DNA of 10,116 bases from Gammaproteobacteria bacterium (GTDB taxonomy: Bacteria > Pseudomonadota > Gammaproteobacteria > Steroidobacterales > Steroidobacteraceae). The translations under genes and the position numbers were made by a program. The notes beneath the pieces were generated by a model. It was not told where the DNA came from, searched no databases, and worked only from the letters and a program-made list of their open reading frames with translations. Where the stretch lies: assembly GCA_003162555.1 (NCBI GenBank), contig PMNQ01000149.1, positions 24,798 to 34,913 of the forward strand, written 5' to 3'. Shown piece after piece: positions 1 to 6,776 of this stretch; the first letter of the stretch is position 1; each line of letters opens with the position of its first letter.

Positions 1-443
1 GGCTCCTCCAGCGTCTTCAGCAGCGCATTGGCGGCACTGGGCGTAAGCATATCGGCCGGATTGACGATCGCTACGCTCGCGCCCGACCCGTGGCCGGTCA
101 GGGCCAGAGATTCGGTCAGCTCGCGCACCTGATCCACCTTGATCTGCAGCGAATCCTCTTCCGGCTCGAGCACCCACAGATCCGGGTGCGCACGCGCGGC
201 GACGCGCTCGCAGTTGCGGCAACGGCCGCAAGGAGCGTCAGGTTCGAGACACAAGGCGGTTTGCGCGGCCCACAGCGCCAGCCGCCCGCCTCCGGCGCCC
301 GGAGAATCCTGGATCAACAACGCATGCGGCAAACGCCCCTGTGCGCGTGCGCGGCGGAGCGACTGGAGCTGTGGCTCCAGCCAGAACAGGCCCGGACCGC
401 CAGCCTGCGCGGCCGGTGCGGACGGGGTGGTCGACGCGGTCAT
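1..443 (-). CDS. holB: DNA polymerase III subunit delta prime, 3' part missing
   Basis: This is the N-terminal 147 codons of the delta-prime clamp-loader subunit, which helps load the beta sliding clamp at the replisome. The reading frame leaves the window at base 1, so the C-terminal part is not visible. The start ATG at 443 overlaps the tmk stop as ATGA, and an AGGAG ribosome site lies 7 bases upstream. Visible family marks are LPHALLIQ (residues 38-45), a degenerate nucleotide-binding loop at about 46-54 as is usual for delta prime, and four cysteines of the zinc module (C65, C72, C75, C78). The HPDLWVLEPE stretch is at 86-95 and the typical ANALLKTLEE is at 138-147. About 18 Ala/Pro/Thr-rich residues precede the conserved region and are absent from E. 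coli HolB. Its place after tmk matches the common gammaproteobacterial order. Confidence 0.93.
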   Translation of the reverse strand, partial: MTASTTPSAPAAQAGGPGLFWLEPQLQSLRRARAQGRLPHALLIQDSPGAGGGRLALWAAQTALCLEPDAPCGRCRNCERVAARAHPDLWVLEPEEDSLQIKVDQVRELTESLALTGHGSGASVAIVNPADMLTPSAANALLKTLEE

Positions 444-1078
444 GCTGCGGCTCCTGGCAGCAGGTCGGACAAGGCTGCGAGCGCGGCCGCCACGACGTCC
501 TCGAAGCTGCGCTGGGCGTCGATGACACGAATCCGCTGCGGCTCGCGCGCCGCACAAGCCTGGTAACTGGCGCGCACCCGCTCGAAGAAAGCGAGGTGCT
601 CCGACTCGAAGCGGTCAGGTGCGCCGGGACGGCTACTTGCCCGCTCCATTCCAACGGCCACGGGCAGGTCGAACAGCAGCGTGCGCGCCGGCCACAAATC
701 GGCATGCACGGCGGCCGCGAGCCTATCAAGTAACGTCGGATCGACCCCACGACCGCCCCCCTGGTATGCGTAGCTCGCGTCCGTAAAGCGATCGCAGATC
801 ACCCAGCGTCCGGCGGCGAGCGCCGGCCGCACCGCATTGTCGAGGTGCACGGCGCGCGCTGCGAACATCAGCAGGGTCTCGGCGGTGGGATTGAGCACTT
901 CTGTGCCACGGCGCAGCAGCAACTCGCGCAGCGATTCGGCCAGCGGCGTACCGCCCGGCTCGCGCGTCAGCAGCACGCGCGCGCCGCGCCGCTCCAGCTC
1001 GGCCTGCAAGGACTTCGCGACCGTGGACTTGCCAGCGCCCTCGATGCCCTCGAGCGTGATGAACCGCCCGGCGCTCAC
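440..1078 (-). CDS. tmk: thymidylate kinase (dTMP kinase)
   Basis: This cytosolic enzyme phosphorylates dTMP to dTDP with ATP, a step shared by the de novo and salvage routes to dTTP. At 212 residues it has normal family length. The P-loop GIEGAGKS is at residues 11-18, the TREPGGTP substrate-binding stretch is at about 38-45, and the DRF motif is at 96-98. The SYAYQGGGRG region is at 102-111, and an arginine-containing LID segment (ASSRPGAPDRFE) is at about 147-158. The start is GTG at 1078, overlapping the mltG stop as GTGA. No convincing Shine-Dalgarno sequence precedes it, so translation is probably coupled to mltG. The next gene, holB, begins inside the tmk stop codon. Identification is secure; only the start is inferred. 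Confidence 0.96.
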   Translation of the reverse strand: MSAGRFITLEGIEGAGKSTVAKSLQAELERRGARVLLTREPGGTPLAESLRELLLRRGTEVLNPTAETLLMFAARAVHLDNAVRPALAAGRWVICDRFTDASYAYQGGGRGVDPTLLDRLAAAVHADLWPARTLLFDLPVAVGMERASSRPGAPDRFESEHLAFFERVRASYQACAAREPQRIRVIDAQRSFEDVVAAALAALSDLLPGAAA

Positions 1079-2130
1079 TTCGCAGCGCCCGTGATTGCGG
1101 CATCCGGCACCGCGCCGGTGCGCTTCAGGAACTGGCGCAGCGCGGCCAGGTGCTCGGCATAGGTGGCGGAGAAATGATGACTCCCGTCGCCGGCGCCGGT
1201 GGCAACGAAATACAGCGCCGCGCTGTCGACCGGATGCAGAACGGCGTGAATGGAAGCACCTCCGGGCAGTGCGATCGGCGTGGGCGGAAGCCCGGTACGC
1301 GTATAGCTATTGTAGGGTCCGTCGGCCTCGAGATCCCGCCGGCGCAGGTTGCCATCGTAATGTGTGCCCAGACCATAGATGACCGTCGGGTCCGACTGCA
1401 GCCGCATGCCGGTGCGCAGCCGATTGGCGAACACGGCAGCCACCCGGGCGCGCTCATCCTCGCGTGCCGTTTCCTTCTCGACGATCGAAGCCAGTATCAG
1501 CGCGGCGTCGGCGCTCTTCACGCTCAAGGCCAGCGCGCGCGCGTCCCATTCCTGGCGCAGCCGTTCGCTCATGCGCTGCAGCGCGAGTTCGTAGATGCGC
1601 CGGTCACTGGTGCCAGCGGCAAAGCGATAGGTGTCGGGGAAGAAGCGCCCTTCCGCGGGCAAGCCCGGCTGCCCGAGCGCACGCATCAGCGCCGCCTCAT
1701 CGAGGTGCTGCCATTCGTGCGCGAGGTCGGCGCTCGCATTCAGCGCCGCGCGCATCTGCGCGAAGGTCCAGCCCTCGACGATCGTGAGCTGTGCGAGCAC
1801 CACCTGCCCGGCATTGAGCTGATTGAGGAGCGCCTGCGCGGTGGCGCCTTCCGCGAGTTCGTAGGTGCCCACCTGCGCCCGCAGGTGCTGGCCATGCAGT
1901 CGCAGGTACCACTCGACCAGGCGCGGCCGGCGCACGGCCTGCACCCGTGACAATTCCGCCAGCACGCTGCGCAGGCTTGCTCCCGCGGGAACCTTGATGC
2001 GTGTGCCGGCCGGCGCGGCCGAACGCTCGTTGATGCTCGAATCGAGCAGCTGCAGGAAAACCAGCGCGGCCGCCACCAGCGCCACAGCCGTCGCAGCAAA
2101 GATGCGCATGCCGTTATTCGGCCGTGCCAT
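1075..2130 (-). CDS. mltG: endolytic murein transglycosylase (peptidoglycan terminase)
   Basis: MltG (formerly YceG) is an inner-membrane lytic transglycosylase that cuts nascent glycan strands in the periplasm and is thought to end their elongation. The protein has 351 residues. It starts with a short basic cytoplasmic stretch and one membrane anchor (about 9-28). A LysM-like subdomain follows (about 44-112), then the catalytic domain. The presumed catalytic glutamate is E218 in ASIVEKE (214-220), the same number as in E. coli. Other family marks are the FFPDTY stretch at 163-168, MRLQSDPTVIYG at 242-253, and PYNSYTRTGLPPTPI at 272-286. The start ATG at 2130 has an AGGAG site 7 bases upstream and lies within the last 17 bases of pabC. 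A second Met at residue 8 is less likely as the start. Confidence 0.95.
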   Translation of the reverse strand: MARPNNGMRIFAATAVALVAAALVFLQLLDSSINERSAAPAGTRIKVPAGASLRSVLAELSRVQAVRRPRLVEWYLRLHGQHLRAQVGTYELAEGATAQALLNQLNAGQVVLAQLTIVEGWTFAQMRAALNASADLAHEWQHLDEAALMRALGQPGLPAEGRFFPDTYRFAAGTSDRRIYELALQRMSERLRQEWDARALALSVKSADAALILASIVEKETAREDERARVAAVFANRLRTGMRLQSDPTVIYGLGTHYDGNLRRRDLEADGPYNSYTRTGLPPTPIALPGGASIHAVLHPVDSAALYFVATGAGDGSHHFSATYAEHLAALRQFLKRTGAVPDAAITGAAK

Positions 2131-2950
2131 CGATCAACTCCTGTAGTCTCGCGCCGCGCGGGTCCACTTCGAGCCGGCGTCCTTCGTACCAGTGTACGGG
2201 TTGCAGCCCCAGCCGCACATTGGTGAGGATTATCGCCCGTGCCGCAGCCAGCTCCGCAGCCGACAGCGACGCCTGACGCACCCGCAACCCGAGGCGCGGC
2301 GCGGCCTCGATCAGCAGTGAGCGCATGACACCCGCGACCGCGCATTTGCCGGGCGCGGGCGTCAGCAATTCATCACCCTGCCAGACAAACAGGTTGCTCA
2401 TGCTGCCGCACACGACCGCTCCATCCGCGGAGCACATCAGCACTTCGTGCAGGCCGGAGTACGCGGCCGCGCGCTGCGCCAGCACCTGCTCGAGCCGGTT
2501 CAGGTGCTTGAGACCGGCGAGCTGCGGATTGGAATTCACGCGCACCGACGACAGGCCGACGCGAAATTCAACCTCTTGCATTGGCGGCCAGTCATAGGCC
2601 GCGACGATGCGCGTCGGCTGCTCATCGCCGCCCGGCCGGTAGCCGCGCACGGTCGCCGCGCCGCGCGTGACGATAATCTTGACCAGCGCGCGCGACAGGC
2701 CCTGCGCCAGCGATTCCGCCTCGGCGCGCAGCAGCTTAGGCTCAGGCAACGGAATCCCGAGCCGCTCACAACCCAGCACGAGCCGCGCCAGATGCCGCTC
2801 GAACCAGCGCAGCCTGCCCAGCTCCCACCGCAGCGTCTCGAACAGTCCGTCGCCGTATTGCAGACCGCGATCAAGTGCCGAAACCTGCGTGCCCGGCTGG
2901 CCGTTGATCAGCATGCGCAGCGGCGCCCCGCTCCCAGGCTGCGTGTTCAT
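2114..2950 (-). CDS. pabC: aminodeoxychorismate lyase (PLP enzyme, fold type IV)
   Basis: PabC removes pyruvate from 4-amino-4-deoxychorismate to give p-aminobenzoate for folate synthesis. The 278-residue protein aligns by eye with E. coli PabC through LINGQ (14-18), SALDRGLQYGDGLFET (24-39) and the highly similar NPQLAGLKHLNRLEQVL (141-157). K148 is the lysine expected to bind PLP. The SNLF motif is at 185-188 and VAGVMR at 205-210. One oddity is that the position expected to hold a glutamate contacting the PLP ring nitrogen, 33 residues after the lysine, is Cys181 (codon TGC at 2408-2410). The start ATG at 2950 overlaps the pabB stop as ATGA and has a GGAG site 7 bases upstream, which favours it over Met13. 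The gene sits directly behind pabB, which makes its substrate. A D-amino-acid or branched-chain aminotransferase is a less likely alternative because of the KHLNRLEQ match and the context. Confidence 0.9.
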   Translation of the reverse strand: MNTQPGSGAPLRMLINGQPGTQVSALDRGLQYGDGLFETLRWELGRLRWFERHLARLVLGCERLGIPLPEPKLLRAEAESLAQGLSRALVKIIVTRGAATVRGYRPGGDEQPTRIVAAYDWPPMQEVEFRVGLSSVRVNSNPQLAGLKHLNRLEQVLAQRAAAYSGLHEVLMCSADGAVVCGSMSNLFVWQGDELLTPAPGKCAVAGVMRSLLIEAAPRLGLRVRQASLSAAELAAARAIILTNVRLGLQPVHWYEGRRLEVDPRGARLQELIDGTAE

Positions 2951-4365
2951 GCGCGTGCTCCGAATGCCCGCAGCAGGCCTTCGGCCTTGGTGCGGGTCTC
3001 CGCCAGCTCGCGCTGCCAGTCCGAATCGGCAACGATGCCCGCGCCGGCGCGAAACCGCAGCGTCGCACCCGCCAGCGTCGCGGTACGGATCAGGATATTG
3101 AAGTCCAGGTCACCGTCGGTGTTCAGGTAACCGACCGAGCCGGTGTAGGCGCCGCGCGGCTCGCGCTCGAGCTCACCGATGATCTGCATGCAGCGGTATT
3201 TGGGGCAGCCGGTGATCGTGCCGCCCGGAAACACCGCACGCAGCGTCGCGCCGGGCGTGACATCGTCGCGCAACACGCCGCGCACGTTCGAGACGATATG
3301 ATGCAGGTGCGGGTAACTCTCGGTCACCATGAACTCGTTCACTTCGACCGTGCCGGCGTGGCAGATGCGCCCCAGGTCGTTCCGTTCCAGGTCGATGAGC
3401 ATGACATGCTCGGCACGTTCCTTCGCATTCGCGAGCAGCTCCTGCTTTTCGGCGGCGTCGCTCCCGGGCGCGCCGTGGCGCGCGCGCGTGCCGGCGATCG
3501 GCCGTGTCTCGACGCGCCGACCTCGCACGCTCACCAGCCGCTCAGGCGACGAGCTCAGCAGCGTGAAGCCGGGGAACGTCGCGTGCACCGCAAACGGCGC
3601 GGGATTTGCCCGTCGCAGGGATTCAAACAGGGCGCCGGCCGCGGGATTTTCGGCGTACTGCACGCGCCAGCCGCGTGACAGATTGGCCTGGTACACATCG
3701 CCGCTGGCAATATAGTCCTGCGCGCGCAGCACCATGTCGCGGTACTGATCGCCCGGCTGCTCAATGACCGACAACGGTTGCGCCGCGCGCACCCTGCCGC
3801 GAGAGTGCGCGCTATCGGCAATGTCCGTGGCTGGAAGCGCTGCGAGCGCAGCCTCGATGCGCGCGGCGGAATCGGCGCCATCCCCCTCGGTGACCAGCTG
3901 GCAGCGCGCCTCCAGGTGGTCGTAGACCAGCGCCTCTGGCACCCGCAAGGCGAGCGCGCAGACCATATCGGCAGGCAGTGCGGGAATGCGCAGACCCTGC
4001 TCGATGTGGCCCGCCAGCTCATAGCCGAGGTAGATGATCCAGCCGCCACGAAACGGCAAATGCAACCCCGCATCTGCACCTTGGTCCTGTGGTTGCGCAT
4101 TGGGCCGTTGCGTGAGCCACCACTCGTCCAGCGCGCCGAGAAAATCCGGGCTGCGCAGTTGCACGCCCTTGGACTCCAGCCGCCCGTCGCCGCGCAGCAG
4201 GAGCGAAGCGCCCGGCGAGCCTGCGAGTATTGAATAGCGTCCGAGCGGACCCACTGCGGTGCTGTCGAAAAGGGCGGGGAACAGCGCTGGGTTCAATGCC
4301 GCCAGTGCGCGCAACTGCGAGGGCGTCGCGCGCACATCGCGCAACTGCGGGCTGCGCGCGTTCAT
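2947..4365 (-). CDS. pabB: aminodeoxychorismate synthase component I
   Basis: This protein of the chorismate-binding family (TrpE/PabB/isochorismate synthase fold) has 472 residues. PabB converts chorismate to 4-amino-4-deoxychorismate, using ammonia from the PabA glutaminase. The N-terminal half contains GGWIIYLGYELAGHIE (107-122). The C-terminal catalytic half shows QANLSRGW (226-233), SSSPERL (271-277) and PIAGTRAR (289-296). It continues with HVMLIDLERNDLGRIC (320-335), FPGGTITGCPK (379-389) and the end motif GAGIVADSD (441-449). The usual PabB signature is PIKGT; here Ala291 stands in place of the Lys, as in anthranilate synthase TrpE. Context argues for PabB: pabC follows with an ATGA overlap, and no trp gene is near. 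No LLES tryptophan-feedback motif was seen in the N-terminal region. No pabA is in the window. The ATG start at 4365 lies 15 bases after fabF and has only a poor ribosome site. Confidence 0.82.
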   Translation of the reverse strand: MNARSPQLRDVRATPSQLRALAALNPALFPALFDSTAVGPLGRYSILAGSPGASLLLRGDGRLESKGVQLRSPDFLGALDEWWLTQRPNAQPQDQGADAGLHLPFRGGWIIYLGYELAGHIEQGLRIPALPADMVCALALRVPEALVYDHLEARCQLVTEGDGADSAARIEAALAALPATDIADSAHSRGRVRAAQPLSVIEQPGDQYRDMVLRAQDYIASGDVYQANLSRGWRVQYAENPAAGALFESLRRANPAPFAVHATFPGFTLLSSSPERLVSVRGRRVETRPIAGTRARHGAPGSDAAEKQELLANAKERAEHVMLIDLERNDLGRICHAGTVEVNEFMVTESYPHLHHIVSNVRGVLRDDVTPGATLRAVFPGGTITGCPKYRCMQIIGELEREPRGAYTGSVGYLNTDGDLDFNILIRTATLAGATLRFRAGAGIVADSDWQRELAETRTKAEGLLRAFGARA

Positions 4366-4373
4366 GGGCTCAA

Positions 4374-4389
4374 CCCGGCTTCAGCCGGG
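4374..4389 (-). other. hairpin spanning the fabF stop codon
   Basis: A perfect inverted repeat has 7-base arms (CCCGGCT and AGCCGGG on the minus strand) around a 2-base centre. It can form a 6-bp GC stem with a TGAA loop, and the fabF stop codon TGA lies in that loop. The pabB start codon follows 8 bases later. No T-run follows, so it is not a standard intrinsic terminator. It could affect ribosome access to pabB or transcript stability. The repeat is directly visible, but its function is a guess. Confidence 0.45.
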
Positions 4390-5625
4390 CAGGCGGCGCA
4401 GAACCAACGTGCCGTTGGTGCCGCCAAACCCGAACGAGTTGGACATCGCGACGTCGATGCGCATCTTGCGCGCCGTGTTCGGCACGAAATCCAGGTCGCA
4501 GGCCGGATCCGGGTGCTCGTAGTTGATGGTCGGCGGCGCCACCTGATCGCGCAGCGCCAGCACGCAGAAGATGGCTTCAACGACGCCCGCGGCGCCCAGC
4601 AGGTGACCGGTCATCGACTTGGTGGAACTCACCGCGAGCTTCGCGGCGTGCGCGCCGAATGTGGCTTTGATCGCCGCGGTCTCGGCGCGGTCGCCGAGCG
4701 GCGTCGAGGTGGCGTGTGCATTCAGGTACTGGACCTGGTCGGGGTTGAGGCCCGCATCGCGCAGCGCGTTTTGCATTGCGAGCCGCGCACCAGCGCCGTC
4801 TTCGGGCGGCGCCGTGATGTGATACGCATCGCCGCTCATGCCGAATCCGACCAGCTCGGCGTGAATGCGCGCTCCGCGCCGCTGCGCGTGCTCGTATTCC
4901 TCCAGCACCATCGCGCCACCGCCGTCGCCGAGCACGAAGCCGTCGCGATCGCGGTCCCACGGGCGGCTGGCCGTGGTCGGCGAATCATTGCGCACCGACA
5001 GCGCCTTGGCCTGCGAGAAACCGCCGATCGCCGTCGGCGTGGTGCCCATCTCGGCGCCGCCCGAGACCACCAGCTCGGCATCGCCGTACTGGATTGCGCG
5101 CGCGGCGAGGCCCAGCGCATGCGTTGAAGTCGTGCAGGCCGTGACGACGCCCAGATTCGGGCCGCGCAGGCCGTAGCGGATCGAGAGGTGGCCGGCGAGC
5201 ATGTTGATGATCGAACCGGGGATGTAGAACGGCGAGATCCGGCGCACGCCGCCGGCCAGAAAGGCGTTGTGCTCGGACTCGATGGTGCTGAGGCCGCCGA
5301 TACCGGCACCCATGATGACACCGCACCGGTCACGATCGAGCTTGTCGAAATCGAGTCCGGCGTCACTGACCGCCTGCACGCCTGCGGCGACGCCGTAGTG
5401 CATGAACGGATCCATGCGCCGCGCTTCCTTGTGCGGCAGGTAGACGTCGAGATCGAAGCCGCGCACCGCGCCGCCAAATCTCACCGGAAATGCGCTGGTA
5501 TCGAAGCGGGTAATCGGACCAATGCCGCTCTCACCCGCAAGCGTTGCGCCCCACGCGTCTGCGACCGTACTGCCCAGCGGACAGACGATTCCGAGGCCTG
5601 TGACGACGACGCGGCGTTTGCTCAA
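4381..5625 (-). CDS. fabF: beta-ketoacyl-ACP synthase II (KAS II)
   Basis: FabF performs the condensing step of fatty-acid elongation, joining malonyl-ACP to an acyl-ACP. In proteobacteria it is the enzyme that extends palmitoleoyl chains. The 414-residue protein has the Cys-His-His active site: C164 in TACTTSTHA (162-170), H304 in NAHATSTPLGD (302-312) and H341 in GHLLGAAG (340-347). Each is offset by one from E. coli FabF. GFGGTNGTL lies near the C-terminus (399-407). The start is TTG at 5625, giving MSKRRVVVTGLG, which matches the E. coli N-terminus, and no ATG lies nearby. The ribosome site is weak. A GC-rich 28-base gap with the 10-bp palindrome CGGCCGGCCG (5641-5650) separates it from acpP, which supplies its carrier protein. 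Probably cotranscribed with acpP. Confidence 0.96.
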   Translation of the reverse strand: MSKRRVVVTGLGIVCPLGSTVADAWGATLAGESGIGPITRFDTSAFPVRFGGAVRGFDLDVYLPHKEARRMDPFMHYGVAAGVQAVSDAGLDFDKLDRDRCGVIMGAGIGGLSTIESEHNAFLAGGVRRISPFYIPGSIINMLAGHLSIRYGLRGPNLGVVTACTTSTHALGLAARAIQYGDAELVVSGGAEMGTTPTAIGGFSQAKALSVRNDSPTTASRPWDRDRDGFVLGDGGGAMVLEEYEHAQRRGARIHAELVGFGMSGDAYHITAPPEDGAGARLAMQNALRDAGLNPDQVQYLNAHATSTPLGDRAETAAIKATFGAHAAKLAVSSTKSMTGHLLGAAGVVEAIFCVLALRDQVAPPTINYEHPDPACDLDFVPNTARKMRIDVAMSNSFGFGGTNGTLVLRRLPG

Positions 5626-5653
5626 CTTATGAAACCCGGGCGGCCGGCCGGAG

Positions 5654-5896
5654 TCAGGCCTTGTTGCGGCGCTCGTTGATGTAGTCGATCGCCTGCTGGA
5701 CGGTGGTTATTTTTTCGGCGTCTTCGTCCGGGATCTCGATCTCGAATTCTTCTTCAAGGGCCATGACCAGCTCGACGGTGTCGAGAGAGTCAGCTCCCAG
5801 GTCGTCGACGAACGAGGCAGCGCTCGTGACCTGTTCGGCCTTGACGCCCAACTGCTCGGCAACGATCGCCTTTACCTGTTGTTCAACGTTGCTCAT
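5654..5896 (-). CDS. acpP: acyl carrier protein
   Basis: This is the small acidic carrier that holds growing acyl chains as thioesters on 4'-phosphopantetheine in the cytosol. At 80 residues it is close to E. coli AcpP (78). Ser37 in GADSLDTVE (34-42) is the site for the prosthetic group, and the acidic helix II that docks partner enzymes follows ([20 protein letters not shown], 43-62). A GGGA ribosome site lies 9 bases before the ATG. The gene has the only long leader in the operon and a candidate promoter of its own, which fits the need for more ACP than enzyme. Identification is secure. Confidence 0.98.
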   Translation of the reverse strand: MSNVEQQVKAIVAEQLGVKAEQVTSAASFVDDLGADSLDTVELVMALEEEFEIEIPDEDAEKITTVQQAIDYINERRNKA

Positions 5897-5931
5897 CTTG
5901 TTCTGTCCCTCTGGTCGGTTGGCGGCGGCGT

Positions 5932-5937
5932 ATTGTA
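5932..5937 (-). promoter_or_regulatory. candidate -10 element for acpP
   Basis: On the minus strand the hexamer TACAAT (5 of 6 matches to TATAAT) lies 35 bases before the acpP start codon, which would give a leader of about 28 bases. No good -35 box is seen at 16-18 bases; the 17-base position reads TAGCGG. The DNA further upstream (about 5965-6005) is unusually AT-rich for this window and might act as an UP-like element. The gap of 136 bp is the only sizeable one in the minus-strand gene series, so a promoter here is plausible. Confidence 0.4.
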
Positions 5938-6015
5938 GGGGAACACCCTGCCCGCCGCTACCCGCATATTTTGCGAGTACTTGATTTTTCTGGTGATTTG
6001 TCGTTGCGAAAGCGG

Positions 6016-6032
6016 CACCGGACGGTCCGGTG
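6016..6032 (-). other. 17-base palindrome immediately after the fabG stop
   Basis: Directly after the fabG TAG codon the minus strand reads CACCGGAC-C-GTCCGGTG, a perfect inverted repeat with 8-base arms and one central base. As RNA it could form a 6-7 bp GC-rich stem with a 3-5 base loop. It is followed by CCGCTTTCG rather than a T-run, so it is at most a weak terminator. It may also be a transcript-end stabiliser or a protein site. Its place between fabG and the acpP leader suggests it separates two transcription units. Confidence 0.4.
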
Positions 6033-6776
6033 CTAGCCCATGTACATGCCGCCGTTCAGGTGCAGCGTCTGGCCCGTCAGGTAGGCCGACTGGTTTCCGG
6101 CGAGAAAAATCACGGTGTTAGCCACATCCTCGCAGCTGCCGAAGCGGCCGAGCGGAATCTGGCCCAGGTAGGCCGCGCGTTGTTGTTCCGGCAGCGCACG
6201 GGTCATGTCGGTCTCGATGAAACCCGGGGCCACGGCGTTGACAGTGATGCTGCGCGAGGCCAGTTCACGGGCCAGCGAGCGGGTAAAGCCGATCAGGCCG
6301 GCCTTGGCCGCCGCGTAATTGAGCTGCCCCGGATTGCCGATCGCGCCAATTACCGAGGTGATGTTGATGATGCGGCCGCGCCGCTCCTTGAGCATCCGTT
6401 TAAGGCACAGCTTGGTCAGGCGGAACACGGCCGACAGGTTGATGTCGATGACCTGGTTCCAGTCCTCTTCCTTCATGCGCAACATCAGCCCATCGCGCGT
6501 CACGCCGGCGTTGTTCACCAGTATCGTCGGCAGCCCCTCGTGGGCCTCGAGATCCGCCACGAGTTTTTCCGCGCCCTGCGGTGCGGCCGCGTTGTACACG
6601 GCGCCGCGCCCGGTGAGCCCTCGTTCAGCAAACCAGGCGCTGATGGCCGCCGCACCTTCCGGCGTGGTCGCGGTGCCGATCACGGCGGCACCGCTGCCAG
6701 CGAGCGCCGCAGCGATCGCCTGGCCGATGCCGCGCGATGCGCCTGTGACCAGCGCGACGTCGGTGGATGTCATCAT
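6033..6776 (-). CDS. fabG: 3-oxoacyl-ACP reductase
   Basis: FabG is the NADPH-dependent short-chain dehydrogenase that reduces beta-ketoacyl-ACP to beta-hydroxyacyl-ACP in each elongation cycle. The 247-residue protein has the cofactor loop TGASRGIG at 11-18, NNAG at 88-91, and the catalytic tetrad N113, S141, Y154 and K158 (Y-x3-K). It ends with [13 protein letters not shown], as in E. coli FabG. The frame stays open upstream to 6839, but the ATG at 6776 is chosen for three reasons: it overlaps the fabD stop as ATGA, it has a GGGAG ribosome site 6 bases upstream, and it gives the family's normal length. The extra upstream residues would overlap fabD and resemble nothing in the family. Confidence 0.96.
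   Translation of the reverse strand: MMTSTDVALVTGASRGIGQAIAAALAGSGAAVIGTATTPEGAAAISAWFAERGLTGRGAVYNAAAPQGAEKLVADLEAHEGLPTILVNNAGVTRDGLMLRMKEEDWNQVIDINLSAVFRLTKLCLKRMLKERRGRIINITSVIGAIGNPGQLNYAAAKAGLIGFTRSLARELASRSITVNAVAPGFIETDMTRALPEQQRAAYLGQIPLGRFGSCEDVANTVIFLAGNQSAYLTGQTLHLNGGMYMG

Noticed and set aside
2947..4365. Anthranilate synthase component I (trpE) for this gene
   Set aside because: PIAGT favours TrpE, but the ATGA overlap with pabC, the place in the fab-pab-mltG cluster and the lack of a visible LLES feedback motif favour PabB. The doubt is kept as a finding.
5641..5650. CGGCCGGCCG palindrome between acpP and fabF as a terminator or operator
   Set aside because: It is short, made only of G and C, has no loop or T-run, and such words are frequent by chance in DNA this GC-rich.
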